Assembly (NCBI RefSeq): GCF_050947335.1
Contig: NW_027473861.1
Span: 62,001 to 126,000, forward strand
DNA length: 64,000 nucleotides
Source of the DNA: Megachile rotundata
Taxonomy: Eukaryota; Arthropoda; Insecta; Hymenoptera; Megachilidae
Direction of reading: 5' to 3'
Under the pieces are notes generated by a model, which saw nothing but the letters and a program-made list of their open reading frames with translations, searched no databases and had not been told where the DNA came from. Numbering within the stretch: position 1 is the stretch's first letter; every line of letters begins with the position of its first letter. Made by a program: the position numbers and the translations under genes. This document shows positions 12,801-27,715 of this stretch, in pieces.

Positions 12801-15800
12801 TGATAATAATAAGAGTAATAAGTATAGTAATTGTCGTTCTACCGATCATATAAGCATAATATGGCTAATAATATGAGTTAGATTGATAATAATAAGAGTA
12901 ATGAGTATAGTAATTGTAGTTCTATCGATCATATCTGCATAATATGGTTAATAATATGAGTTAGAATGATAATAATAAGAGTAATAAGTATAGTAATTGT
13001 CGTTCTGTCGATCATATCTGCATAATATGGTTAATAATATGAGTTAGATTGATAATAGTGAGTGTAATAAGTATAGTGAATGTCGTTCTATCGATCATAT
13101 CAGCATAATACGGGTATTAATATGAGTTGGATTGATAATAATAAGAGTAATGAGTATAGTAATTGTCGTTCTATCGATCATATAAGCATAATATGGCTAA
13201 TAATATGAGTTAGATTGATAATAATAAGAGTAATAAGTATAGTAATTGTCGTTCTATCGATCATATAAGCATAATATGGCTAATAATGTGAGTTAGATTG
13301 ATAATAGTGAGTGCAATAAATATAGTAATTGTCGTTCTATCGCTCATATAAGCACAATATGGCTAATAATATGAGTTAGATTGATAATAATAAGAGTAAT
13401 AAGTATAGTAACTGACGTTCTATCGATAATATAAGCATAATATGGCTAATAATATGAGTTAGATTGAGAATAACAAGTGTAATAAGTATAGTAATTGTCG
13501 TTCTATCGATCATATAAGCATAATATGGGTAATAATATGAGTTGGATTGATAATAATAAGAGTAATGAGTATAGTAATTGTAGTCCTATCGATCATATAA
13601 GCATAATATGGCTAATCATATGAGTAAGATTCATAATAATAAGAGTAATAAGTATAGTAATTGTCGTTCTATCGATCATTTAAGCATAATATGGCGAATA
13701 ATATGAGTTGGGTTGATAAAAATAAGAATAATAAGTATAGTAATTGTCGTTCTATCGATCATATAAGCATAATATGGCTAATAATATGAGTTAGGTTGAT
13801 AATAATAACAGTAATAAGTATAGTAATTGCCGTTCTATCGATAATATAAGCATAATATGGCTAATAATATGAGTTTGATTGATAATACTAAGAGTAGTGA
13901 GTATAGTAATTGTCGCTCTATCGATCATATAAGCATAATATGGCTAATAATATGAGTTAGATTGATAATAATAAGAGTAATGAGTATAGTAATTGTCGTT
14001 CTATCGATCATATAAGCATAATATGGCTAATAATATGAGTTAGATTTATAATAATAAGAGTAATAAGTATAGTAATTGTCGTTCTATCGATCATATAAGC
14101 ACAATATGGCTAATAATATGAGTTAGAGTGATAATACTAAGAGTAGTGAGTATAGTAATTCTCATTCTATCGATCATATAAGCATAATATGGCTAATAAT
14201 ATGAGTTAGATTGATAATAATAACAGTAATAAGTATAGTAATTGTCGTTCTATCGATAATATAAGCATAATATGGCTAATAATATGAGTTTGATTGATAA
14301 TACTAAGAGTAGTGAGTATAGTAATTGTCGTTCTATCGATCATATAAGCATAATATGGCTAATAATATGAGTTAGATTGATTATAATAAGAGTAATGAGT
14401 ATAGTAATTGTCGTTCTATCGATCATATAAGCATAATATGGCTAATAATATGAGTTAGATTTATAATAATAAGAGTAATAAGTATAGTAATTGTCGTTCT
14501 ATCGATCATATAAGCACAATATGGCTAATAATATGAGTTAGATTGATAATAATAAGAGTAATGAGTATAGTAATTGTAGTCCTATCGATCATATAAGCAT
14601 AATATGGCTAATAATATGAGTAAGATTCATAATAATAAGAGTAATAAGTATAGTAATTGTCGTTCTATCGATCATTTAAGCATAATATGGCGAATAATAT
14701 GAGTTGGGTTGATAAAAATAAGAATAATAAGTATAGTAATTGTCGTTCTATCGATCATATAAGCATAATATGGCTAATAATATGAGTTAGGTTGATAATA
14801 ATAAGAGTAATAAGTATAGTAAATGTCGTGCTATCGATCATATCTGCATAATATGGTTAATAATATGAGTTAGATTGATAATAGTGAGCGTAATAGGTAT
14901 AGTAATTGTCGTTCTGTCGATCATATTAGCATAATATGGTTAATAATATGAGTTAGATTGATAATAATAAGAGTAATAAGTATAGTATTTGTCGTTCTAT
15001 CGATCATATAAGCATAATATGGCTAATAATACGAGTTAGATTGATAATAATAAGAGTAATAAGTATAGTAATTGTCGTTCTATCTATCATATAAGCACAA
15101 TATGGTTAATAATATGAGTTAGATTGATAATAATAAGAGTAATAAGTATAGTAATTGTTGTTCTCTCGATCATATAAGCATAATATGGCTAATAATATGA
15201 GTTAGAGTGATAATACTAAGAGTAGTGAGTATAGTAATTCTCATTCTATCGATCATATAAGCATAATATGGCTAATAATATGAGTTAGATTGATAATAAT
15301 AACAGTAATAAGTATAGTAATTGCCGTTCTATCGATAATATAAGCATAATATGGCTAATAATATGAGTTTGATTGATAATACTAAGAGTAGTGAGTATAG
15401 TAATTGTCGCTCTATCGATCATATAAGCATAATATGGCTAATAATATGAGTTAGATTGATAATAATAAGAGTAATGAGTATAGTAATTGTCGTTCTATCG
15501 ATCATATAAGCATAATATGGCTAATAATATGAGTTAGATTGATAATAATAAGAGTAATAAGTATAGTAATTGTCGTTATATCGATCATATAACCATAATA
15601 TGGCTAATAGCATGAGTTAGATTGATAATAATAAGAGTAATTAGTATAGTAATTGTCGTTCTATCGATCATATCTGCATAATATGGTTAATAATATGAGT
15701 TAGATTGATAATAGTGAGTGTAATAAATATAGTAATTGTCGTTCTATCGCTCATATGAGCACAATATGGCTAATAATATGAGTTAGATTGATAATAATAA

Positions 15801-18675
15801 GAGTAATAAGTATAGTAATTGTCGTTCTATCGATCATTTAACCATAATATGGCTAATAATATGAGTTAGATTGATAATAATAAGAGAAATAAGTATAGTA
15901 ATTGTCGTTCTATCGATCATATCTGCATAATATGGTTAATAATATGAGTTAGAATGATAATAATAAGAGTAATAAGTATATTAATTGTCGTTCTATCGAT
16001 CATATAAGCATAATATGGCTAATAATATGAGTTGGATTGATAATAATAAGAGTAATAAGTATAGTAATTGTCGTTCTATCGATCATATAATCATAATATG
16101 GCTAATAATATGAGTTAGACTGATAATACTAAGAGTAGTGAGTATAGTAATTCTCATTCTATCGATCATATAAGCATAATATGGCTAATAATATGAGTTA
16201 GATAGATAATAATAAGAGTAATGAGTATAGTAATTGTAGTTCTATCGATCATATCTGCATAATATGGTTAATAATATGAGTTAGATTGATAATAATAAGA
16301 GTAATGAGTATAGTAATTCTCGTTCTATCGATCATATAAGCATAATATGGCTAATAATATGAGTTAGATTTATAATAATAAGAGTAATAAGTATAGTAAT
16401 TGTCGTTCTATCGATCATATAAGCACAATATGGCTAATAATATGAGTTAGATTGATAATAATAAGAGTAATAAGTATAGTAATTGTCGTTCTATCGATTA
16501 TATCTGCACAATATGGTTAATAATATGAGTTAGATTGATAATAACAAGAGTAATAAGTATAGTAATTGTCGTTATATCGGTCATATAACCATAATATGGC
16601 TAATAGCATGAGTTAGATTGATAATAATAAGAGTAATGAGTATAGTAATTGTCGTTCTATCGATCATATCTGCATAATATGGTTAATAATATGAGTTAGA
16701 TTGATAATAGTGAGTGTAATAAATATAGTAATTGTCGTTCTATCGCTCATATAAGCACAATATGGCTAATAATATGAGTTAGATTGATAATAATAAGAGT
16801 AATAAGTATAGTTATTGTCGTTCTATCGATCATATAAGCACAATATGGCTAATAATATGAGTTAGATTGATAATAATAAGAGTAATAAGTATAGTAACTG
16901 TCGTTCTATCGATCATATCTGCATAATATGGTTAATAATATGAGTTAGATTGATAATAATAAGAGTAATAAGTATAGTAATTGTCGTTATATCGATCATA
17001 TAACCATAATATGGCTAATAGCATGAGTTAGATTGATAATAATAAGAGTAATAAGTATAGTAATAGTCGTTCTATCGATCATATAAGCATAATATGGCTA
17101 ATAATATGAGTTAGATTGATAATAATAAGTGTAATAAGTATAGTAATTGTCGTTCTATCGATCATAATTGCATAATATGGTTAATAATATGAGTTAGATT
17201 GATAATAGTAAGAGCAATGAGTATAGTAATTGTCGTACTATCGATCATATAAGCATAGTATGGCTAATAATATGAGTTAGATTGATAATAATAAGTGTAA
17301 TAAGTATAGTAATTGTCGTTCGATCGATCATATCTGCATAATATGGTTAATAATATGAGTTAGATTGATAATAATAAGAGTAATGAGTATAGTAATTGTC
17401 GTACTATCGATCATATAAGCATAATATGGCTAATAATGTGAGTTAGATTGATAATAGTGAGTGCAATAAATATAGTAATTGTCGTTCTATCGCTCATATA
17501 AGCACAATATGGCTAATAATATGAGTTAGAATGATAATAATAAGAGTAATAAGTATAGTAATTGTCATTCTATCGATCATATAAGCATAATATGGCTAAT
17601 AATATGAGTTAGATTGATAATAATAAGTGTAATAAGTATAGTAATTGTCGTTCTATCGATCATATAAGCATCATATGGCTAATAATATGAGTTAGATTGA
17701 TAATAATAAGAGTAATGAGTATAGTAATTGTAGCTCTATCGATCATATCTGCTTAATATGGTTAATAATATGAGTTAGAATGATAATAATAAGAGTAATA
17801 AGTATAGTAATTGTCGTTCTATCGATCATATCTGCATAATATGGTTAATAATATGAGTTAGATTGATAATAGTGAGTGTAATAAGTATAGTGAATGTCGT
17901 TCTATCGATCATATCAGCATAATACGGGTAATAATATGAGTTGGATTGATAATAATAAGAGTAATGAGTATAGTAATTGTCGTTCTATCGATCATATAAG
18001 CATAATATGGCTAATAATATGAGTTAGATTTATAATAATAAGAGTAATAAGTATAGTAATTGTCGTTCTATCGATCATATAAGCACAATATGGCTAATAA
18101 TATGAGCTAGAGTGATAATACTAAGAGTAGTGAGTATAGTAATTCTCATTCTATCGATCATATAAGCATAATATGGCTAATAATATGAGTTAGATTGATA
18201 ATAATAACAGTAATAAGTATAGTAATTGTCGTTCTATCGATAATATAAGCATAATATGGCGAATAATATGAGTTTGATTGATAATACTAAGAGTAGTGAG
18301 TATAGTAATTGTCGTTCTATCGATCATATAAGCATAATATGGCTAATAATATGAGTTAGATTGATAATAATAAGAGTAATGAGTATAGTAATTGTCGTTC
18401 TATCGAACATATAAGCATAATATGGCTAATAATACGAGTTAGATTGATAATAATAAGAGTAATAAGTACAGTAATTGTCGTTCTATCGATCATTTAAGCA
18501 TAATATGGCTAATAATATGAGTTAGATTGATAATAATAACAGTAATAAGTATAGTAATTGTCGTTCTATCGATCATATAAGCATAATAAGGCTAATAATA
18601 TGAGTTAGAGTGATAATACTAAGAGTAGTGAGTATAGTAATTCTCATTCTATCGATCATATAAGCATAATATGGC

Positions 18676-20168
18676 TAATAATATGAGTTAGATTGATAAT
18701 AATAAGAGTAATAAGTACAGTAATTGTCGTTCTCTCGATCATATAAGCATAATATGGCTAATAATATGAGTTAGAGTGATAATACTAAGAGTAGTGAGTA
18801 TAGTAATTCTCATTCTATCGGTCATTTAAGCATAATATGGCTAATAATATGAGTCAGATTGATAATAATAACAGTAATAAGTATAGTAATTGTCGTTCTA
18901 TCGATAATATAAGCATAATATGGCTAATAATATGAGTTAGATTGATAATACTAAGAGTAGTGAGTATAGTAATTCTCGTTCTATCGATCATATAATCATA
19001 ATATGGCTAATAATATGAGTTAGATTGATAATACTAAGAGTAGTGAGTATAGTAATTGTCGTTCTATCGATCATATAAGCATAATACGGCTAATAATATG
19101 AGTTAGATTGATAATAACAAGAGTAGTAAGTATAGTATTTGTCGTTCTATCGATCACATAAGCATAATATGGCTAATAATACGAGTTGGATTGATAATAA
19201 TAAGAGTAATAAGTATAGTAATTGTCGTTCTATCGATCATTTAACCATAATATGGCTAATAATATGAGTTAGATTGATAATAATAAGAGTAATAAGTATA
19301 GTAATTGTCGTTCTATCGATAATATAAGCAAATATGGCTAATAATATGAGTTAGATTGATAATACTAAGGGTAGTGAGTATAGTAATTCTCGTTCTATCG
19401 ATCATATAAGCATAATATGGCTAATAATATGAGTTGGATTGATAATAATAAGAGTAATAAGTATAGTAATTGTCGTTCTATCGATCATATAAGCATAATA
19501 TGGCTAATAATATGAGTTAGACTGATAATACTAAGAGTAGTGAGTATAGTAATTCTCATTCTATCGATCATATAAGCATAATATGGCTAATAATATGAGT
19601 TAGATAGATAATTATAAGAGTAATGAGTATAGTAATTGTAGTTCTATCGATCATATCTGCATAATATGGTTAGTAATATGAGTTAGAATGATAATAATAA
19701 GAGTAATAAGTATAGTAATTGTCGTTCTATCGATCATATCTGCATAATATGGTTAATAATATGAGTTAGATTGATAATAGTGAGTGTAATAAGTATAGTG
19801 AATGTCGTTCTATCGATCATATCAGCATAATACGGGTAATAATATGAGTTGGATTGATAATAATAAGAGTAATGAGTATAGTAATTGTAGTTCTATCGAT
19901 CATATAAGCATAATATGGCTAATAATATGAGTTAGATTTATAATAATAAGAGTACTGAGTATAGTAATTCTCGTTCTATCGATCATATAAGCATAATATG
20001 GCTAATAATGTGAGTTAGATTGATAATAGTGAGTGCAATAAATATAGTAATTGTCGTTCTATCGCTCATATAAGCACAATATGGCTAATAATATGAGTTA
20101 GATTGATAATAATAAGAGTAATAAGTATAGTAATTGTCGTTCTATCGATCATATAAGCATAATATGGC
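18676..20168 (+). repeat. 18-monomer higher-order unit (U0), early version
   Basis: 1493 bp: seventeen 83-bp monomers and one 82-bp monomer (deletion near 19330). It begins with a monomer holding GTACAGTAATTG and TTCTCTCG and then 'attctcattctatcggtcatt'. The same 18-type order recurs three times at 24730-29208. U0 has GTATAG where U1-U3 all have GTAGAG, so U0 is outside the U1-U3 group. The sequence just after U0 (20169) and just after U3 (29209) is the same type, with AAGTGTAATAAG, consistent with U1-U3 arising by insertion or expansion within a pre-existing flank. Confidence 0.88.
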
Positions 20169-23100
20169 TAATAATATGAGTTAGATTGATAATAATAAGT
20201 GTAATAAGTATAGTAATTGTCGTTCTATCGATCATATAAGCATAATATGGGTAATAATATGAGTTGGATTGATAATAATAAGAGTAATAAGTATAGTAAT
20301 TGTCATTCTATCGATCATATAAGCATAATATGGCTAATAATATGAGTTAGATTGATAATAATAAGTGTAATAAGTATAGTAATTGTCGTTCTATCGATCA
20401 TATAAGCATCATATGGCTAATAATATGAGTTAGATTGATAATAATAAGAGTAATGAGTATAGTAATTCTCATTCTATCGATCATATAAGCATAATATGGC
20501 TAATAATATGAGTTAGATTGATAATAATAACAGTAATAAGTATAGTAATTGTCGTTCTATCGATAATATAAGCATAATATGGCTAATAATATGAGTTAGA
20601 TTGATAATACTAAGAGTAGTGAGTATAGTAATTCTCGTTCTATCGATCATATAATCATAATATGGCTAATAATATGAGTTAGATTGATAATACTAAGAGT
20701 AGTGAGTATAGTAATTGTCGTTCTATCGATCATATAAGCATAATACGGCTAATAATATGAGTTAGATTGATAATAACAAGAGTAGTAAGTATAGTATTTG
20801 TCGTTCTATCGATCATATAAGCATAATATGGCTAATAATACGAGTTGGATTGATAATAATAAGAGTAATAAGTATAGTAATTGTCGTTCTATCGATCATT
20901 TAACCATAATATGGCTAATAATATGAGTTAGATTGATAATAATAAGAGTAATAAGTATAGTAATTGTCGTTCTATCGATAATATAAGCAAATATGGCTAA
21001 TAATATGAGTTAGATTGATAATACTAAGGGTAGTGAGTATAGTAATTCTCGTTCTATCGATCATATAAGCATAATATGGCTAATAATATGAGTTGGATTG
21101 ATAATAATAAGAGTAATAAGTATAGTAATTGTCGTTCTATCGATCATATAAGCACAATATGGCTAATAATATGAGTTAGAGTGATAATACTAAGAGTAGT
21201 GAGTATAGTAATTCTCGTTCTATCGATCATATAATCATAATATGGCTAATAATATGAGTTAGATTGATAATACTAAGAGTAGTGAGTATAGTAATTGTCG
21301 TTCTATCGATCATATAAGCATAATACGGCTAATAATATGAGTTAGATTGATAATAACAAGAGTAGTAAGTATAGTATTTGTCGTTCTATCGATCATATAA
21401 GCATAATATGGCTAATAATACGAGTTGGATTGATAATAATAAGAGTAATAAGTATAGTAATTGTCGTTCTATCGATCATTTAACCATAATATGGCTAATA
21501 ATATGAGTTAGATTGATAATAATAAGAGTAATAAGTATAGTAATTGTCGTTCTATCGATAATATAAGCAAATATGGCTAATAATATGAGTTAGATTGATA
21601 ATACTAAGGGTAGTGAGTATAGTAATTCTCGTTCTATCGATCATATAAGCATAATATGGCTAATAATATGAGTTGGATTGATAATAATAAGAGTAATAAG
21701 TATAGTAATTGTCGTTCTATCGATCATATAAGCACAATATGGCTAATAATATGAGTTAGAGTGATAATACTAAGAGTAGTGAGTATAGTAATTCTCATTC
21801 TATCGATCATATAAGCATAATATGGCTAATAATATGAGTTAGATTGATAATAATAACAGTAATAAGTATAGTAATTGTCGTTCTATCGATAATATAAGCA
21901 TAATATGGCGAATAATATGAGTTTGATTGATAATACTAAGAGTAGTGAGTATAGTAATTCTCGTTCTATCGATCATATAATCATAATATGGCTAATAATA
22001 TGAGTTAGATTGATAATACTAAGAGTAGTGAGTATAGTAATTGTCGTTCTATCGATCATATAAGCATAATACGGCTAATAATATGAGTTAGATTGATAAT
22101 AACAAGAGTAGTAAGTATAGTATTTGTCGTTCTATCGATCATATAAGCATAATATGGCTAATAATACGAGTTGGATTGATAATAATAAGAGTAATAAGTA
22201 TAGTAATTGTCGTTCTATCGATCATTTAACCATAATATGGCTAATAATATGAGTTAGATTGATAATAATAAGAGTAATAAGTATAGTAATTGTCGTTCTA
22301 TCGATAATATAAGCAAATATGGCTAATAATATGAGTTAGATTGATAATACTAAGGGTAGTGAGTATAGTAATTCTCGTTCTATCGATCATATAAGCATAA
22401 TATGGCTAATAATATGAGTTGGATTGATAATAATAAGAGTAATAAGTATAGTAATTGTCGTTCTATCGATCATATAAGCATAATATGGCTAATAATATGA
22501 GTTAGACTGATAATACTAAGAGTAGTGAGTATAGTAATTCTCATTCTATCGATCATATAAGCATAATATGGCTAATAATATGAGTTAGATAGATAATTAT
22601 AAGAGTAATGAGTATAGTAATTGTAGTTCTATCGATCATATCTGCATAATATGGTTAGTAATATGAGTTAGAATGATAATAATAAGAGTAATAAGTATAG
22701 TAATTGTCGTTCTATCGATCATATCTGCATAATATGGTTAATAATATGAGTTAGATTGATAATAGTGAGTGTAATAAGTATAGTGAATGTCGTTCTATCG
22801 ATCATATCAGCATAATACGGGTAATAATATGAGTTGGATTGATAATAATAAGAGTAATGTGTATAGTAATTGTAGTTCTATCGATCATATAAGCATAATA
22901 TGGCTAATAATATGAGTTAGATTTATAATAATAAGAGTACTGAGTATAGTAATTCTCGTTCTATCGATCATATAAGCATAATATGGCTAATAATGTGAGT
23001 TAGATTGATAATAGTGAGTGCAATAAATATAGTAATTGTCGTTCTATCGCTCATATAAGCACAATATGGCTAATAATATGAGTTAGATTGATAATAATAA

Positions 23101-24729
23101 GAGTAATAAGTATAGTAATTGTCGTTCTATCGATCATATAAGCATAATATGGCTAATAATATGAGTTAGATTGATAATAATAAGTGTAATAAGTATAGTA
23201 ATTGTCGTTCTATCGATCATATAAGCATAATATGGGTAATAATATGAGTTGGATTGATAATAATAAGAGTAATAAGTATAGTAATTGTCATTCTATCGAT
23301 CATATAAGCATAATATGGCTAATAATATGAGTTAGATTGATAATAATAAGTGTAATAAGTATAGTAATTGTCGTTCTATCGATCATATAAGCATCATATG
23401 GCTAATAATATGAGTTAGATTGATAATAATAAGAGTAATGAGTATAGTAATTCTCATTCTATCGATCATATAAGCATAATATGGCTAATAATATGAGTTA
23501 GATTGATAATAATAACAGTAATAAGTATAGTAATTGTCGTTCTATCGATAATATAAGCATAATATGGCTAATAATATGAGTTAGATTGATAATACTAAGA
23601 GTAGTGAGTATAGTAATTCTCGTTCTATCGATCATATAATCATAATATGGCTAATAATATGAGTTAGATTGATAATACTAAGAGTAGTGAGTATAGTAAT
23701 TGTCGTTCTATCGATCATATAAGCATAATACGGCTAATAATATGAGTTAGATTGATAATAACAAGAGTAGTAAGTATAGTATTTGTCGTTCTATCGATCA
23801 TATAAGCATAATATGGCTAATAATACGAGTTGGATTGATAATAATAAGAGTAATAAGTATAGTAATTGTCGTTCTATCGATCATTTAACCATAATATGGC
23901 TAATAATATGAGTTAGATTGATAATAATAAGAGTAATAAGTATAGTAATTGTCGTTCTATCGATAATATAAGCAAATATGGCTAATAATATGAGTTAGAT
24001 TGATAATACTAAGGGTAGTGAGTATAGTAATTCTCGTTCTATCGATCATATAAGCATAATATGGCTAATAATATGAGTTAGACTGATAATACTAAGAGTA
24101 GTGAGTATAGTAATTCTCATTCTATCGATCATATAAGCATAATATGGCTAATAATATGAGTTAGATAGATAATTATAAGAGTAATGAGTATAGTAATTGT
24201 AGTTCTATCGATCATATCTGCATAATATGGTTAGTAATATGAGTTAGAATGATAATAATAAGAGTAATAAGTATAGTAATTGTCGTTCTATCGATCATAT
24301 CTGCATAATATGGTTAATAATATGAGTTAGATTGATAATAGTGAGTGTAATAAGTATAGTGAATGTCGTTCTATCGATCATATCAGCATAATACGGGTAA
24401 TAATATGAGTTGGATTGATAATAATAAGAGTAATGAGTATAGTAATTGTAGTTCTATCGATCATATAAGCATAATATGGCTAATAATATGAGTTAGATTT
24501 ATAATAATAAGAGTACTGAGTATAGTAATTCTCGTTCTATCGATCATATAAGCATAATATGGCTAATAATGTGAGTTAGATTGATAATAGTGAGTGCAAT
24601 AAATATAGTAATTGTCGTTCTATCGCTCATATAAGCACAATATGGCTAATAATATGAGTTAGATTGATAATAATAAGAGTAATAAGTATAGTAATTGTCG
24701 TTCTATCGATCATATAAGCATAATATGGC
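20169..24729 (+). repeat. Rearranged higher-order segment with 7-, 9- and 20-monomer steps
   Basis: The 82-bp monomer is the marker here: GCAAATATGG starts at 20987, 21567, 22313 and 23972 (previous one 19328, next one 25382). The steps are 1659, 580, 746, 1659 and 1410 bp, i.e. 20, 7, 9, 20 and 17 monomers minus one base each. The two 20-monomer steps contain the same order of types ('ttagactgat', 'gatagataattat', 'ggttagtaat', 'gtgaatg', 'gtactgag', 'gtgcaataaatatag'), offset by 2985 bp. A private difference is AGTAATGTGTATAG near 22857. The 7- and 9-monomer steps look like internally shortened units. Confidence 0.85.
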
Positions 24730-26222
24730 TAATAATATGAGTTAGATTGATAATAATAAGAGTAATAAGTACAGTAATTGTCGTTCTCTCGATCATATAA
24801 GCATAATATGGCTAATAATATGAGTTAGAGTGATAATACTAAGAGTAGTGAGTAGAGTAATTCTCATTCTATCGGTCATTTAAGCATAATATGGCTAATA
24901 ATATGAGTCAGATTGATAATAATAACAGTAATAAGTATAGTAATTGTCGTTCTATCGATAATATAAGCATAATATGGCTAATAATATGAGTTAGATTGAT
25001 AATACTAAGAGTAGTGAGTATAGTAATTCTCGTTCTATCGATCATATAATCATAATATGGCTAATAATATGAGTTAGATTGATAATACTAAGAGTAGTGA
25101 GTATAGTAATTGTCGTTCTATCGATCATATAAGCATAATACGGCTAATAATATGAGTTAGATTGATAATAACAAGAGTAGTAAGTATAGTATTTGTCGTT
25201 CTATCGATCATATAAGCATAATATGGCTAATAATACGAGTTGGATTGATAATAATAAGAGTAATAAGTATAGTAATTGTCGTTCTATCGATCATTTAACC
25301 ATAATATGGCTAATAATATGAGTTACATTGATAATAATAAGAGTAATAAGTATAGTAATTGTCGTTCTATCGATAATATAAGCAAATATGGCTAATAATA
25401 TGAGTTAGATTGATAATACTAAGGGTAGTGAGTATAGTAATTCTCGTTCTATCGATCATATAAGCATAATATGGCTAATAATATGAGTTGGATTGATAAT
25501 AATAAGAGTAATAAGTATAGTAATTGTCGTTCTATCGATCATATAAGCATAATATGCTTAATAATATGAGTTAGACTGATAATACTAAGAGTAGTGAGTA
25601 TAGTAATTCTCATTCTATCGATCATATAAGCATAATATGGCTAATAATATGAGTTAGATAGATAATTATAAGAGTAATGAGTATAGTAATTGTAGTTCTA
25701 TCGATCATATCTGCATAATATGGTTAGTAATATGAGTTAGAATGATAATAATAAGAGTAATAAGTATAGTAATTGTCGTTCTATCGATCATATCTGCATA
25801 ATATGGTTAATAATATGAGTTAGATTGATAATAGTGAGTGTAATAAGTATAGTGAATGTCGTTCTATCGATCATATCAGCATAATACGGGTAATAATATG
25901 AGTTGGATTGATAATAATAAGAGTAATGAGTATAGTAATTGTAGTTCTATCGATCATATAAGCATAATATGGCTAATAATATGAGTTAGATTTATAATAA
26001 TAAGAGTACTGAGTATAGTAATTCTCGTTCTATCGATCATATAAGCATAATATGGCTAATAATGTGAGTTAGATTGATAATAGTGAGTGCAATAAATATA
26101 GTAATTGTCGTTCTATCGCTCATATAAGCACAATATGGCTAATAATATGAGTTAGATTGATAATAATAAGAGTAATAAGTATAGTAATTGTCGTTCTATC
26201 GATCATATAAGCATAATATGGC
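24730..26222 (+). repeat. 18-monomer higher-order unit U1 (1493 bp)
   Basis: First of three adjacent nearly identical units. Internal markers: GTACAGTAATTG at 24769, AGTAGAGTAA at 24851, the 82-bp monomer with GCAAATATGG at 25382. Differences I noticed against U2 and U3: GTTACATTG (C at 25326) and ATATGCTTAAT (25557-25558). Otherwise the order and content of monomers are the same as in the next two units by eye. Confidence 0.92.
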
Positions 26223-27715
26223 TAATAATATGAGTTAGATTGATAATAATAAGAGTAATAAGTACAGTAATTGTCGTTCTCTCGATCATATAAGCATAAT
26301 ATGGCTAATAATATGAGTTAGAGTGATAATACTAAGAGTAGTGAGTAGAGTAATTCTCATTCTATCGGTCATTTAAGCATAATATGGCTAATAATATGAG
26401 TCAGATTGATAATAATAACAGTAATAAGTATAGTAATTGTCGTTCTATCGATAATATAAGCATAATATGGCTAATAATATGAGTTAGATTGATAATACTA
26501 AGAGTAGTGAGTATAGTAATTCTCGTTCTATCGATCATATAATCATAATATGGCTAATAATATGAGTTAGATTGATAATACTAAGAGTAGTGAGTATAGT
26601 AATTGTCGTTCTATCGATCATATAAGCATAATACGGCTAATAATATGAGTTAGATTGATAATAACAAGAGTAGTAAGTATAGTATTTGTCGTTCTATCGA
26701 TCATATAAGCATAATATGGCTAATAATACGAGTTGGATTGATAATAATAAGAGTAATAAGTATAGTAATTGTCGTTCTATCGATCATTTAACCATAATAT
26801 GGCTAATAATATGAGTTAGATTGATAATAATAAGAGTAATAAGTATAGTAATTGTCGTTCTATCGATAATATAAGCAAATATGGCTAATAATATGAGTTA
26901 GATTGATAATACTAAGGGTAGTGAGTATAGTAATTCTCGTTCTATCGATCATATAAGCATAATATGGCTAATAATATGAGTTGGATTGATAATAATAAGA
27001 GTAATAAGTATAGTAATTGTCGTTCTATCGATCATATAAGCATAATATGGCTAATAATATGAGTTAGACTGATAATACTAAGAGTAGTGAGTATAGTAAT
27101 TCTCATTCTATCGATCATATAAGCATAATATGGCTAATAATATGAGTTAGATAGATAATTATAAGAGTAATGAGTATAGTAATTGTAGTTCTATCGATCA
27201 TATCTGCATAATATGGTTAGTAATATGAGTTAGAATGATAATAATAAGAGTAATAAGTATAGTAATTGTCGTTCTATCGATCATATCTGCATAATATGGT
27301 TAATAATATGAGTTAGATTGATAATAGTGAGTGTAATAAGTATAGTGAATGTCGTTCTATCGATCATATCAGCATAATACGGGTAATAATATGAGTTGGA
27401 TTGATAATAATAAGAGTAATGAGTATAGTAATTGTAGTTCTATCGATCATATAAGCATAATATGGCTAATAATATGAGTTAGATTTATAATAATAAGAGT
27501 ACTGAGTATAGTAATTCTCGTTCTATCGATCATATAAGCATAATATGGCTAATAATGTGAGTTAGATTGATAATAGTGAGTGCAATAAATATAGTAATTG
27601 TCGTTCTATCGCTCATATAAGCACAATATGGCTAATAATATGAGTTAGATTGATAATAATAAGAGTAATAAGTATAGTAATTGTCGTTCTATCGATCATA
27701 TAAGCATAATATGGC
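26223..27715 (+). repeat. 18-monomer higher-order unit U2 (1493 bp)
   Basis: Second adjacent unit. AGTAGAGTAA is at 26344 and GCAAATATGG at 26875, each exactly 1493 bp after the U1 markers. I noticed no private difference in this unit, so it is closest to the consensus of the three. Confidence 0.92.

Larger units (their letters stand above)
5977..18675 (+). repeat. Irregular satellite segment with mixed monomer types
   Basis: 153 monomers of 83 bp without a single net indel. The prominent types are 'gattatatctgcac' (for example 6453, 7532, 8528, 9275, 10935), 'gttatatcg' followed by 'aatagcatgag', and 'gtgagtgtaataaatatag' with 'cgctcatataagcac'. The spacings of the marker GATTATATCTGCAC are 13, 12, 9 and 20 monomers, so no single higher-order period governs this stretch. 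Segments of several hundred bases still recur in the same order (see 7139 and 8882). The part from about 14.9 to 17.9 kb carries the same order of types as the large blocks that begin at 30235, including the rare TTGTTGTTCTCTCG (15156). Confidence 0.9.
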